A stretch of DNA of 64,000 nt from Sipunculus nudus (taxonomy: Eukaryota > Annelida > Sipuncula > Golfingiida > Sipunculidae), in the NCBI GenBank assembly GCA_026874595.1, contig CM049307.1, forward strand, positions 20,501,079-20,565,078. Reading direction: 5' to 3'. Below, piece after piece: positions 38,007 to 53,000 of the stretch. Each line of letters starts with the position of its first letter. Within the stretch, counting starts at the first letter, position 1. The position numbers and the translations under genes are program-made. The notes below the pieces were generated by a model. That model did no database searches. It was not told where the DNA came from and saw nothing but the letters and a program-made list of their open reading frames with translations.

Positions 38007-41000
38007 AATATATATATATATATATAACTTTATACTTTCCGTATCGTTATATGATCAGTATACTGTGTGTGTTCTGTTTCAGAGGTTTGGAGCACACTAC
38101 AGTGAATTCATCAAACAGTATGGGAAAGTATGCAGGTAATTCCAAAACAGAGCATTAGTCACTCACACAGCCGTAATACCAGAACCTCGCCCCATAATTA
38201 AACTGAGTATAACATGACTAGTGTTCACACAGACGACTTCATACAACATTTTGTGTCTTGTCGTGAATTACATATTTCTAACCATAATTAAATGGATTTA
38301 TTATAGTTTACGGGTTTACCTGAACTTGTTGTTTTACTCGGTCATGATTCAATCATAATAACTGATGCATAATTACTCGTTATGAATCTTTATTGTAATA
38401 TGTTGATTAAAACTCTGATATAAATGTGTGTAAATAAATGTTATGAAACCTTATTGTAATGTGTTGATTAAAACTCTGATATAAATGTGTGTTAATAAAT
38501 GTTATGAATCTTTATTGTAATATGTTGATTAAAACTCTGATAAATGTGTGAAAATTAATGTAATATATAACATTTTTTAACCCGTGACCAAGCGCGCGTT
38601 CCCATTATGCCAGACCGCAGTGTCTCCCTGGTCGATTGCCCATCCTGGCATATCCTGTGTACAAGAGCTCATGCAGTACCACTAATACAATGCTCAGCTT
38701 TTAGTATATATCAATAAGGTTAAATATTACCCAGGTGCTGGATTGATCTAATGTCTGCATTTCTACATATAATGGGTAATAGATTTAGTTCTATTATTGA
38801 AAATGAGATTCACATCGACTCGAGATTCATTTCAATCATGGATTATCCAAGTAAAGGATATTCTGTTGGTACCATTTATTGTTGAAATATCTGACTTATA
38901 TCGGCAGGTAACACAAAATACATGGTCTTTTTTTGGTCTATATGTAGTTTGTTTATTTATAAGGTTTTACTTCGGGCGAGATCCCTGTATTTTGGTGGCT
39001 GATACAGATATCTTGAAGAGGATCATGGTGAAGGAATTCCCGGCATTTACCAATCGACGGGTAATTTAGGATAATCACCACTAAATGATATTATTATGAG
39101 CGAGGATAATAGCGAATGGATGTCACTTGCAAAAAGACATTTTACTTGTAAATTATAAATCTAGTCATTAATTTATTATTATCATTATTTTATACGCTGT
39201 GTTACATGAATGCGGATATTATATGAGGTCCTCCATACGTGGAAATGTGAACTGTTTACCTACTTTCACCTAATGCTGACACCACCCTTTCTCAGACCAA
39301 CACCCTGTTCCCGTTATTTGGAGAGATCTTAACTACAATCATATTACACATATTGTTATCATCAGGACTCTTAAATGTGGCCACCCGGGGTTGTAAGCCT
39401 GCATTGCACCAGGATAACCTGAGCAATTGAAAAAAGAATATGCGAATATGCAGTCAGCTTCTCTCTGATTTCAGAATTGTTCCCTTTCCTAAGATAATAT
39501 TATACAGTGTGGGTTGCTTTTTTGTTTCCCGTCTTTATAACTGGTTTGTTGTCTTCGAAATCACGACTTTGTAGATTAAAGCTTGACTTTGGTTCCATTC
39601 AGAGTTAATCAAGATTTAGGGCTAACAAGTTCAGACCGGGGGTTATATGCTATTGCATGGTAATATAGTTTCAGCATTAAAATGGAGCATTATATGTTCT
39701 AGTCCATTCCATTACGAGGGCTTCTCCGCCACAGCGTTTTTGATTCCATGGATGAAGATTGGCGAAGGCAGCGCCACCTGTTAACGCCTGCCTTCACTTC
39801 TGGACGCCTGAAAAAGGTGAAAATGCCCGCCATTTCTTTTATGGAATTGCGGCGTGTTGCTTGTAAAAAAATGATGTATTTGTTTTCGATGATTATGTTC
39901 GCCTTTATTGTTTTAAAAGGTATGTTAATAAGCCCTGTTCTGTATATATTTAAATATATTTTTATTCTCTCAAACATCGAGTTTCACAAATCATATTTGT
40001 ATCTTTAAACTTATTCCATCTGTCTTGCCATACCAGTTCTACAGTTACAACCCACAAGCTATTTGTGGCCCTTTACCACTTCCTATAAATGTCACGCACA
40101 CACCTACAAACAAATATACACAAAATTATTTATATCTTTCAGATGATTCCCACAGTAGAGATATGCATTCAAAGATTCCTTCGTAATCTTCAGGAGCAAG
40201 GATCTGATATCTTCGAATGCAAAACGTACGTCTTAAAAACAGTTTTCTTTATTCAGGGCTGTGATTGTGTGATTTGTTTAAATTCGTCCTCTCATAAGGA
40301 ACAAAATCACATAAATATGTCCTGTCTGCACCAAGATTGCAATAAATATTTAACAGTTCCAAGGATGTAAAGCTCTTGTTACTTTCTGTTTTTTTATCGT
40401 CTACAACATATTTGTATTGAAAACAAGTCTAATTTTGTAGAAACCTTGTTGCGATATTCATTTTCTTGTTTAACTCTGATGATCGGTTTCTTCAATGGGC
40501 ACTTGTCCTCTTAATACTTGATTAAACTTACTTGTAATTATCATAATTAATTTGTAACAGTGACCGACGTTCAAGTTTCAAGGGCTGACATGCGCAAATA
40601 GCACATTTATATGTGGAACTTACTTCATTCAGATTAACCGGAGCTCTGACCATGGATATAATTGCTAGTACGGGGTTCGGCCTTGAACTTGATTCTCAAA
40701 AAGATCCCTACAATCCATTTTTAGTCAACGCTCGGAAACTTTTCATTATTGACTTCTTGTCGTTTCCATCTTTAATGGCATGTGAGTATGCTTTACTGTG
40801 TACCTTTTTTCCAATAAATGGATAACTACTAGTATAGACGTATTTTTTTATATATTGCTTTATCTGTCTGTGTTTCCGTGGATGCCAAAGCATGCTTATA
40901 TATATAAATATATACCAGCTATATGAATATATATTAAATTCATATATTAAACTTTTATTAATGCCATGCAGGACCTAGGGTAGCTTAGATTATTATGAAA

Positions 41001-44000
41001 ATTATTGTACCGAAATTATACCAATTTTTTTTAATGATCTCAGATGTTAATCCAGTTAACTCATGGGCATCAAACTGGTTGCTATTGCAAATGGAACCCT
41101 GCTTTTTTATTTACATAGCTTATACTAATGAATGACTTGCTTATAATATAACAGTGAAAGACTGCTTAATTTTTTCTATTTTAGTTTTTGCACCGTTCAG
41201 TCTCCCTCTGCTGGACAAGCTCGGTTTCACTTTGTCGGACAAGAAGACCATTGGGTTTTTCGAGGATTTTCTTATGGCAGCCATTGAAGAACGAAAGAGG
41301 GACAAAATGGTACACCACCATTTCCCGTTCACTATATGTATCTATATTGCTAGTTACTAAAAATCTTTATTTATCAGATCCGACACGCTTTGGCAGTTCA
41401 AATGCAGTTTTACGGGATTTCTTGAAATGCTGACTCCAGATTACAAGGTTTGATTATTTTAAGTTTTTTTAATCACTTTTTCTTGACTCTCACTCCTTGG
41501 AAGTTAGAATTAAATTTCTAAAAATGATGAAATGATGAGGAGGGATTGATTAGGTATAAAATGGACTAATTAGCAGAAGACTTTGCAAGATTATTTTTGT
41601 GCATTTATTCATTTATCATGTATTCGTATTTAATACGTTTGTTTGATTTCACCTTTCCTTTAAAAGGAAAAGAATGACTTTCTCCAGCTGATGCTCGATG
41701 CCAGTGACCTTGACCTTGATGATGAAGCAATTCGAGATCTCGAGGGGATTCAGTCAGACTTCTCCCAAGAAGACAAACGGAAAGGTAAAAGAACCAGATG
41801 TGTTAAAATTCTTCTTGTGATCAATACCAGGAAAGTTGTCGAAAAAAAATGGAAAAGATTATGAAAAAAACTCCTTCTTTTGGATCTCTTGGATTTTAAA
41901 TGTCTCTGTACATTTAGTTAACATTAAACGGTCATAAAGGCATAATATTTATAAATATAACCCATCCAAACTGTACGTTGTACACATGAAGTGCAGGAAG
42001 AGCAGGTTAAAAAAAATGTCAATACTCAAAATTAAAAAAAAGTGTTATTTCTATTGCTATAGTTATTTGTAAAACACTTGATTCGTACATTTATTAATAT
42101 TAAAAATGGCATATCACAGAGAAAAGCCTTATAATTCAATGTATGTCCAAAAAGACGTTCAATATAATTTTGTTATTGATCTTGAAGGCTTTTCCATCAA
42201 AGAGATCCAGGCTCAGGCCGTCTTCTTCATGTTGGCGGGGTATGAGACGTCGTCGTCAGCCGAGGCCTTCATGATGTACTGTCTGGCAGAGAACCCGGAG
42301 ATACAAGAGAAGCTTTACCAGGAAATCCGAGAGGTCATGCAGGACTATGTAAGTTAACCTTGAATCAACTGCTGAGAACATTCCATTCTGGTGTCTCAAA
42401 GACATTTTATGCCCAGTTCGTATAGCTTGTCAGAGATGCACGGTTAAAATCCGTTTCCGTCTGTAAAATATCAGAAAACTTTGTAAATGATATAGCTGAG
42501 TATAAAATGCAGTAAGCCTTAAATGTTCACGCAAATTATCTTAATTAACACGTGTGAATCTGAGTGAGATATTTCCCTGCCCAATTGGAGCGCATTATCA
42601 CACTTCATTTGATTTTATTTTCAGGAAAAACCAAATTACGAAGCTCTCTCCAAGATGCCGTACCTGGACCAGTGTTTACAGGAAACTCTGCGACTATATC
42701 CACCAACAACATGGTACACTATACTTCTAACATGATTTCTCATTAAACTTTAAAGAACCATACTTTAAGTTACAATTAAGGACATCATACAGGGGTTGTA
42801 ATAATACCTTTTCATCGGTCTCAGCCAGCCATACACGTGCAAGGAAAGGTATTTCTTCATTTTGTACCAATCCGTGGGAAAATGAACACGCGGATGTTGC
42901 TGCAAGTAGTAAAAAAATTAGCAAAAAAATCCCAAAATATTATGCAGATGGTCTTCCACTTACTTCCTATATTTAAAATATTTTTCCATAAAAATGGTTT
43001 ACAATTTCTTATACTAAACGGCATATAGGCCCTAATTTCCTAAAATTTCCTACACAATTGTTTTTCTGATACAACAGTGTTACTATTGGAAACATTCCGT
43101 TCTTTTTGCATGCAAGTGTGCATGCAGGGTGGCATAAAAGATGAGAGAATCAGGTTTACACTGAGCGAAGTGTGACTGAAAGTTTGATATGATGGTAGAA
43201 TACATCTTTAGTAAAAAAAGGTAATTTTCTGCGGAAAGGCAAACATGTAATAATGCCATTCCGTTGGAAAAGTGAAAATTTCATAGTATCCCAATCCCTG
43301 TCATACATACGACGTTTCTATCATTTCCTTTTTTTAGCCCTCAGCCCTTAGGCTGATGGGCTATTGTCGTCACCCTAGCTGTCCGTCCGTCCGTCTTGCC
43401 GGCCGTACGTCCGTCCGTCCGGCGTCCGTTAACATTTACCTTGTGAGCGGGATATCTCTAAAAGGATTCATCGTAGGAATTTTATTTCTTCGATGAAGAT
43501 GTGTCTCGACAAAATCCGGTCAAGTTTGAAGATGGGTGACCTTGACATATTTTTCTACGTTTAGAGCAAATTTTAGAAAAACACTTAGAAGCTTATTTCT
43601 CAGGAACCATTGGGTGGATTTTCACAAAACTTACTGTGATCATTGGGACTGATGGTCTGAACCTGCTGTACAAGTAAGGGGGCGCCACTTACATTTTCTG
43701 ATTTTTAATGAATTTTTCACAGATTTTTCCACTTTGGCCTTGTGAGCTGGCTAACTCTATAAGGATTCACTGTAGAAATTTAATTTCCTTGGTGAAGATG
43801 TACATTGACAAAATCTCGTTCAAGTTCGAAGATGGGTGACCTTGACCTATTTTTCTACGTTTTAGAGCCGATTATAGAAAACGTTTAGAAGCTTATTTCT
43901 CAGGAACCTCTTGGTGGATTTTCACAAAACTTACTATAATTAAAGGGAGTGATAATTTGTACCTGCTGCACAAGTAAGGGGGCGCCACTTACAATTTCTG

Positions 44001-47000
44001 ATTTTAAATGAATTTTTCTTGGATTTTTCAAGTTTGGCCTTGTGAGCGGGTTGTCTCCGAAGGTATTCAACACAGGAACTTCATTTCTTCAGTGCTGTTA
44101 CATATTTACAAAATCTTGGTAATGTTCAAGGATGGGTGACCTTGACCTACTTTTCAAGGTCGCATAGCTTAGAAAAGAGTAAAACCTAGGAGCTTATTCC
44201 TCAGGAAGCATTTGCTGGATTGTTATGAAACATGGTACATACCTCTCCAGTTTATATTTATAACTGAGACATGTACAGATATACATCCATGTGAGAACAA
44301 ATATTTCGTACTTGTTACTGTTACCGCCTATAAACACTGTTCTTTTGGCTGAGGGCTTTTGTCAGCTTCTGCTGATATTCTAGTTTAACTAGTGATAAAC
44401 ACTTCGTTCAAAAGCAACCATGTATATACTCATATCCAAGCCCTGCTCAGCATTCTAGTATCAATATAAGAGATCATATGACTTTGCCTTTTGGTGACAC
44501 TTTGTCCATTAGTTAACATGTGAACAATTCCCATTCCATGACTATCTATAAGTTTATGCTGGCTGATTTTTACCATTTAAGAGAACCGCATTCTATGCAC
44601 CCATAATGGTTTAAAGCCTCCTCTGATAGCCAGTCAGATATATTGTGACCGGAAGCGGTTAAAAAACTCTAGTATAGGTTACAGAATAACAAATCCATGA
44701 TGTCAGAGGGAATTAAACACAATCTTTGATCATTTCAATTTTTAGCAAAATCTCAGCAACAATTGACAGCATTTGTCAGTTATTTTCAGTTTGTAGCCAG
44801 ACAAGGATTTGTTGTCCAAATGTTCATTTTGGTTGCCTGAGTATTTAAGTTAGTATATTTAAGGATATACAAATGCTACTGTCACCTGTATAAAAATAAT
44901 CTAAAAAAGACAGGTTTTTATCAGAAGTTAGCAATAAGTACCCAAAATAAGTCCAGACCTCAGGCCTTTTGTAGATGATACCTAAGAATCTTTTATGATC
45001 GTCCAACTGTTAAAAACAGCATACAGGCAGCGTACTGCAGGTCTACTTCAGTAAATATCCTTTATATTTAAGATATCAACCAGACCGACGTAGGGTTTAC
45101 GTTAATGAATATGAAACAAATAACTGAAGTTTTTCTATATTTTGTTAAGTCAACATTGTTTCTTCAATAGGTCATCACGTGTTGCCGGGCAGGCCATCAC
45201 GACTAAAGGATTACACATTCCGAAAGACATGATAGTGATCATTCCCACCTACGCTCTGCAACTTGACTGCGATGTCTGGCCAAACCCACACAAGTTTGAT
45301 CCTGACAGGTAACGTTCTCTTTAATTCCTGTAGAAGGAATTAGAGCATGTAGTCGGAGCCTGCATTGGTGATTCCGCTTGGATCTTAAACTAACTTTCCT
45401 GTGTTTCTGTATAAAGTGTTTCACAAATTCAGCAGCATAGTTCTTCTAGCACTAAAGTATTGTTTAAGGATGTATAGTAACCCTTTAAATTAAAAGTACA
45501 TTATGGTGATGCTTTTTGCCACAAAACCTGCTCGGACTGTTACCCTAAATCTGCACAAAATTAATCGAAATCCATCACATGTCGTCTTATCTCAGCCCGG
45601 TGAATCATTGGTTTGAATATTAGATTAAACAATGCAGTGTGGTTCGAATGTGTACATAAGAAAAGATAAGATAAGATATACTTTATTAATCCCAAGCTGG
45701 AAATTTCCTTGGGTCTGCAAAAATATAAAACAAAATATTTATTACTATAATTAGCCTAACTAAAATATACCAAAGTTCACAGTAAAGCATACGCTCCCGA
45801 GGCATCGGAAATCTTGCGCTTCTACAGAAGCTACTGATATTCGCGCTGCCTGCTTTCACCGTTTATGACGCATTTAAACACCAGATGGTGCACATGGGCC
45901 TGTCTGCTTAAAAAATGCTGATGTGACTATCAGCCAATCAAATGCAAGTCAACAAACACTCGACAGGCATCAGGCTCCGCCCAGAAACCCACGTGCGGGG
46001 GCAATTCTCTCTGGGCCTGTGGCCTGTTCAAACGATCGCCGGGGCGATGAGCTGTCACTCAAAACGAAATGAACAACATTGGCTTCGTATATTCCTCGCT
46101 TGGCTGGTAAACCGTTTTGCTTTCAGCACGGACTCATCTGATTGGACCAAAATACAGTGCTTCCCTCTGGTGTAGAGATTAAGGATACAAGGTCATAACA
46201 AACAGCGCTTACGATATAGGTAGTTGGTCTATGGGTAAAGCGTTATGTAAAGAGCGTAAGTAAAGCATTATAATACAGTATCAAACAGTCATGGATCTAA
46301 TTAATATACCCCTGAAATAATCGAACTTCTGATACGATACAAAACATCAAGTATCTGAATAACTACTGCATTGATCACCATGATTACAATGTATGTGCAT
46401 GCACATTGATCATGGGGTGTTGCATCACCTCCTGCAGACTGGTGGTGCCACCTGTATTTTTTCCATTTTTTAAGACCTGCAATGAAACTGTCAACTGCAA
46501 CATGGCACAATTCCTAACCGCTGGACCTGAAATCTTCTAACTTGACATCAAAGGAGGTTCATGAATATATCTCTGTGGAAACCTGAAATTAGGTCTCTGT
46601 TACCCATACTCTCCGAGCTATGTGGCTCAGAAGTACCCCCAGAATTATTAAAAATTTGTTACAAAAGCTCCAGTAGGTGAATAACTAATGCATTGATCAG
46701 CATGATTCTTTGCATGGATATTGATCATGGACTCTTTCTTCAGTTTCCGCAGAAATGGTAGCACTACCTGTAATTTTTTCCAATTTTTAGCTCAGCTGAC
46801 TGTAAGTCTTCTGAGCTATAGTGATCACACTTTGTCCTTCGTCCGTCTGTCTGTCTGTTCGTCCGTTAACCAGGCACAAATCGTAACTGCTGGACCTAGA
46901 ATCTTGTTACTTGACATTCTGAGAGGTCCATGAAAAATCTCCTTGGAGACCAAAATTAGGTCTCTGTTACCTATATCCTTTGAGCTATGGAGCCCCTAAG

Positions 47001-50000
47001 TACCCCCAGAATAGTAAAAAGATCATACAAAAACTTCAATATCTCATTAACTACATCACCACTGATGGTCATGATTTTTGGCACACATATTGATAATTTG
47101 TTGTTCCATCAGATCCTGCAGACTGGTGGCGCCACCTGTATTTTTTATTTTTACGAATTGTTTTCTCTATTTTTAAGACCTTTAAAAATGTGAACATCTG
47201 TTAACAGGGCACAAAACTTTAAAGACTGGACCTAGAATCTTCCTTCCTGACACAGTGAAATAAGGTCTCTGTTACCCATATCCTTTGAGCTGTCGGGCTC
47301 CTCATTACCCCCCCCCCCCCCCCGAAAAATGGAAAAATTGATCAAGAGGTGTTCAATCAGTTCCTGCAGACTGGTGGTGCCACCTGTATTTTTTCAAATT
47401 TTACAATTTTTTTTTCTCTTTTTTTGAGACCTTTAAGGATGTAGTTATCTGTCAACAGGGTGCAAATCGTTAATACTGGACCTAGAATCTTCATTCTTGA
47501 CACACAGGGAGACCCATGAAAAGTATCCCTGGAAACCTGTAATTAGGTCTCTCTTACCCATATCCTTTGAGCTATGGCACGCCAAAGTACAGCTCACAAT
47601 AATGGAGAATTTGATACAAAAGCTGAAGTATCTGAACAACTAATGCAGAGGTCACCATAATTGTATGCATGGATATTGATCATGGAGTGTTTCATCAGTT
47701 TCTGCAGACTGATGTCACCACCTGTATTTGTTCGGTTTTTTTTTTTTAGGAATTTTGTTCTCTATTATTGAGACCTTTAAAGATATGAACATCTGTTAAC
47801 AGGGCACAAATCATAACAACTGGACCTAGAATCTTCATTCTTGACAAACAGGGAGACCTATTAAAGTCTCTTTAAAGACCTTTAAAGATGTGGTTATTTG
47901 TCAACAGGGTACAAATCGTAACAACTGGACCTAGAATCTTCATTTTTGTCATGCAAGGAGGCCCATGAAAAGTGTTTGTGGAAACCTGAAATTAGGTCTC
48001 TGTTTCCCATATCCTTCAAGCTATAGGACTCCAAAGTATACCTCAGAATAATGGACAATTTGATACAAAAGCTGAAGTATCTGAACAACTAATGCAGAGA
48101 TCACCATGATTCTTTGCATGGATATTGATTATGGAGTGTTTCATCAGTTTCTGCAGACTGGTGGTGCTACCTATATTTTATTCAATTTTTCGTAATTTTT
48201 TCTCTATTTTTGAGACCTTAAAGTATGCTGTCATCGGTTAACGTGGCACAAATTGTAAAAACTGGACCTAGGCTTTATCTTTTCATGCAAGGAGACCAAT
48301 GAATGTCTGTTGGAACCTGAAGTTAGGTCTCTGTTACCCATATCCTTCAAGCTATAGGACTCCGAAGTATCCCTCAGAATAATGGAAAATTTTATACAAA
48401 GGCTGAAGTATCTGAACAACTAATGCAGAGATCATAATTCTTTGCATGGATATTGACCATCTAGTGTTTTTATTAGTTTCTGCAGACTGGTGGCGCCACC
48501 TGTATTTTTTATTTTTACGAATTGTTTTCTCTATTTTTGAGACCTTTAAAAATGTGAACATCTGTTAACAGGGCACAAAACTTTAAAGACTGGACCTAGA
48601 ATCTTCCTTCCTGACACAGTGAAATAAGGTCTCTGTTACCCATATCCTTTGAGCTGTCGGGCTCCTCATTACCCCCCCCCCCCCCCCCCCCGAAAAATGG
48701 AAAAATTGATCAAGAGGTGTTCAATCAGTTCCTGCAGACTGGTGGTGCCACCTGTATTTTTTCAAATTTTACAATTTTTTTTTCTCTTTTTTTGAGACCT
48801 TTAAGGATGTAGTTATCTGTCAACAGGGTGCAAATCGTTAATACTGGACCTAGAATCTTCATTCTTGACACACAGGGAGACCCATGAAAAGTATCCCTGG
48901 AAACCTGTAATTAGGTCTCTCTTACCCATATCCTTTGAGCTATGGCACGCCAAAGTACAGCTCACAATAATGGAGAATTTGATACAAAAGCTGAAGTATC
49001 TGAACAACTAATGCAGAGGTCACCATAATTGTATGCATGGATATTGATCATGGAGTGTTTCATCAGTTTCTGCAGACTGATGTCACCACCTGTATTTGTT
49101 CGGTTTTTTTTTTTAGGAATTTTGTTCTCTATTATTGAGACCTTTAAAGATATGAACATCTGTTAACAGGGCACAAATCATAACAACTGGACCTAGAATC
49201 TTCATTCTTGACAAACAGGGAGACCTATTAAAGTCTCTTTAAAGACCTTTAAAGATGTGGTTATTTGTCAACAGGGTACAAATCGTAACAACTGGACCTA
49301 GAATCTTCATTTTTGTCATGCAAGGAGGCCCATGAAAAGTGTTTGTGGAAACCTGAAATTAGGTCTCTGTTTCCCATATCCTTCAAGCTATAGGACTCCA
49401 AAGTATACCTCAGAATAATGGACAATTTGATACAAAAGCTGAAGTATCTGAACAACTAATGCAGAGATCACCATGATTCTTTGCATGGATATTGATTATG
49501 GAGTGTTTCATCAGTTTCTGCAGACTGGTGGTGCTACCTATATTTTATTCAATTTTTCGTAATTTTTTCTCTATTTTTGAGACCTTAAAGTATGCTGTCA
49601 TCGGTTAACGTGGCACAAATTGTAAAAACTGGACCTAGGCTTTATCTTTTCATGCAAGGAGACCAATGAATGTCTGTTGGAACCTGAAGTTAGGTCTCTG
49701 TTACCCATATCCTTCAAGCTATAGGACTCCGAAGTATCCCTCAGAATAATGGAAAATTTTATACAAAAGCTGAAGTATCTGAACAACTAATGCAGAGATC
49801 ATAATTCTTTGCATGGATATTGACCATCTAGTGTTTTTATTAGTTTCTGCAGACTGGTGGAGCCACCTGTATTTTTTGTAAGTTTACGCATTTTTTCTCT
49901 ATTTTTGAGATATATAAATACAGACACAATCTTGGCCTGTTTGTTAATCTGTTTGATGCTTCAGTTGAATGGGTATATACTTCCTTTCAGATGATAAAAT

Positions 50001-53000
50001 TTCCTTTTGCGAATCTCTTCCAAGTCAGCTGAGCGTCATGACCCATGGGTCACTTGTTACGAATTTTTTTTTTCTATTTTGAGACCTTCAAAGAGACAAA
50101 TCATAACGGTTGGACTGAGAATTTTTTGAGACTGAAAAAAATAGTTTCTTAATTAGCTGTGGTGTCATCTTGTATTGTATTTATGTATTTATGAGTATGA
50201 CATATTACACCTCTGAAAAAGCTGGTATTTTAAAGTCTTGCCACACTTTGCGATCTGCGATACCAGCAGATTTGAGGGCCGACGGATCAGAAGATATTCC
50301 ATGCCTCAGCCCATGCTCCTGTGATTTGACGGACTGCCTGTATTCTAGTTTTTATGCAATTTTTTCTCTATTTTTCAGACGGACAAAATTAGTTTCTAAG
50401 CTGTGGTGTCATCTAGTTAGCTAAGCTGAATGAAAGTAATTTGAGCTATAGCGATCACTCTTCGACCGTCCGGCCGTCCGGCCGTTAACAGGGCACATAT
50501 CATAACCGCTGGACCTGGAATCCTCATACTTTACATCCAGGGAGGTCAATGAAAAATCTCCTCGGAAACCTGAAATTAGGTCTCTGTTATCGATATTCTC
50601 CAAGATATGGGTCTCGTAAGAATAATAGAAAATTTGATACAAAAGTACATATATCTGAATAACTTATGCATTTATAACCATGATTATGGAGTGTTCCATC
50701 AGTCCCGCAAACTGGTGGTGCCACCTGTTTTTTTTTTTAATTTTAACGCATTTTTTCTCTATTCTTGAAACCTTCAAATAAAGCCTCATCTGTAAACAGG
50801 GCACAGATCGTCACTGCTGGACCTGGAATCTTCTCACTTCAAATCTAGGAAGGTTCATAAAAAAATCCGTAAAGCTATGGGGCTTGTTAGTAACCCCCAG
50901 AATAATTAAAAATTTGATACTTAAGCTCCATTATCTGAATAACGGATGCATGGATTGCTATGATTTTTTGCATGCATATTAATCATAGATTGTTTTATTA
51001 GTTTATGTACACTGGTGGCGCCATCTTGATTTTTTTCAAATTTTTACATATTTTTCTCTATTCTTGAAACCTTCAAATAAAGCCTCATCTGTTTACAGGG
51101 CACAGATCATCACTGTTTGACCTAGAATCTTCTAACTCAACATCTAAACAGGTCCATGAAAAGTTTTCATGGAAACCTGAAACTAGGTCTCTGTTACCCA
51201 TATCCTCCGACCTAATTTGGCTCGTTAGTACCCCCAAAAATAATTAAAAGGGACTTGAGGCACAAATTGTAACCGTTGCACCTAGAAGGTCAATCCTGGA
51301 AGGTCAATGAAAAATCTCCTTGGAAACTTGAAATAAGGTCTCTGTTACCCATATCCTCCAAGCTTTTGGGGTTGCAAGTAGCCCTCAGAAAAATGAACAG
51401 TTTGATACAAAAGCTTCAGTATCTGAATAACTAATGCATTGATCTTCAAGGTCAGATCTGGTGGAATTTTTGTGAACCCTATAACTTTTGAAGTAGTCCA
51501 CATTTTATCCTCAAATTTGGTTCACCTATTGTTTCATCCATGTTCTCTTATAATTGAGAAGCCTGGTGACCTTGACCAGGATCTTCAAGGTCAAATCAGC
51601 GGAAATATACTTATTGTCTTGTGAACGTGATAACTTTTGAAGTATTTCATATTTTGTCTTCAAATTCGGTACACCAATTGTTCCTACTAAAATCTCGGAA
51701 TTTTAAAAGCCAGTGATCGACCTTACCCATCATCCTCAAGGTCTAATCTGCAAAAATGTAAAAAATTTTTAACCCCATAACTTTTGAAGTACTCAACATT
51801 TTGTCCTCAAGTTTGGTAAATCAATTGTTCCTACCATGTTCTCACACAAGTTTGAAACCCGGTGACCTTGACCAGGAAATTCAAGGTCAAATCAGCCGAA
51901 TTATCGTTATTGTTTTGTGAACACGATAACTTTTGAATTATTTCACATTTATTTCTCAAATTTGGTACACCAATTAATCCTACCAAGCTCTCAGACGAGT
52001 TTGAAACATGGTGACCTTGACCAGAAGCTTCAAGGTCAAATCAGCGGAAATATAGTTATTATATTGTGGATAAGATAACTTTTGAAGGGCTGCATATTTT
52101 CCTCAAAAATTTAAAACACTCATTGTTCCAACCAAAATTTCATCGGTGTTCGAAACCTGGTTTTCTTGACCTTTTTTTAAGGTCATATCTTCCGAAATGT
52201 AACATTTTTGTGAACCCCATAATTTTTTTTTAGTATTTCCAATTTTGTCCTCAGATTCGGAACACAAATTGTAACTACCACGTTCTCAGATGAGATTTAA
52301 ACCCGGTGACCTTGATAAGGATCTTGTTACAGGTGCCCCTTTTATTGTGTGCAGCGGTCTTACAGATGATTGTTTTATTGTGCACGCGGATGTTCCATGT
52401 GTTGTTGGCATTTTGTTTGTGTGCCACGCGTTGCTCGTGTTGTAGCGGCCTCGCCTGGCCAGATGTTGCAGGCTCGGTTTAATCCGCATTGGTTAAACCC
52501 TAGATACTCAGTCTGCTTTGTTCTAGTATGTTCTTTAAACGTGTGTACTATGTTAGATTCTTAAGATTGTTCAAGTAATGGAAGGTTCTCGGCTGGAGGT
52601 GAGAAGTTATGAATAGGGGGCTGTGTTTTAGATCCGAGAGAGAGGTGAGAGAATATTCCAGCGGACACAGAAGCGTGTATGTCAGTTTGTGGGACCTATT
52701 CCGATAAGTGCGGCAATTATAGATTTTCTTCAGATTTTCTTCTTGATTTGTGACGAATCTTATTGGTCTTCAGTTTACTTTCGGGATTTTTACAAGAGCT
52801 TTATATTGGACTGTTATTCTCCGAGAGAATTTGTGTGAACTGCTCGTCCGGCCTAAACATTTTAAAGGACTTATCGCTGTGACAGTGGTTGTATCCAGGT
52901 ACTGTGCACTTTGTTTATTTTACTGTGTGATTGTATTGATTTGTTGTTATACTGCTGTAATACTGTGTAATTGTATTGATTTAGTGTATTGTAATGTTAG

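Noticed and set aside
41380-41448. Possible extra P450 exon reading FLEMLTPDYK
   Set aside because: The needed phase contains a stop, and exons 8 and 9 join directly in phase to give the family-typical segment.
47445-49786. Repeated 62-64-codon minus-strand frames beginning MFRYFSFCIK
   Set aside because: They repeat with the ~330-bp units and the 1.36-kb duplication, have no domain, and are better explained as non-coding repeat sequence.
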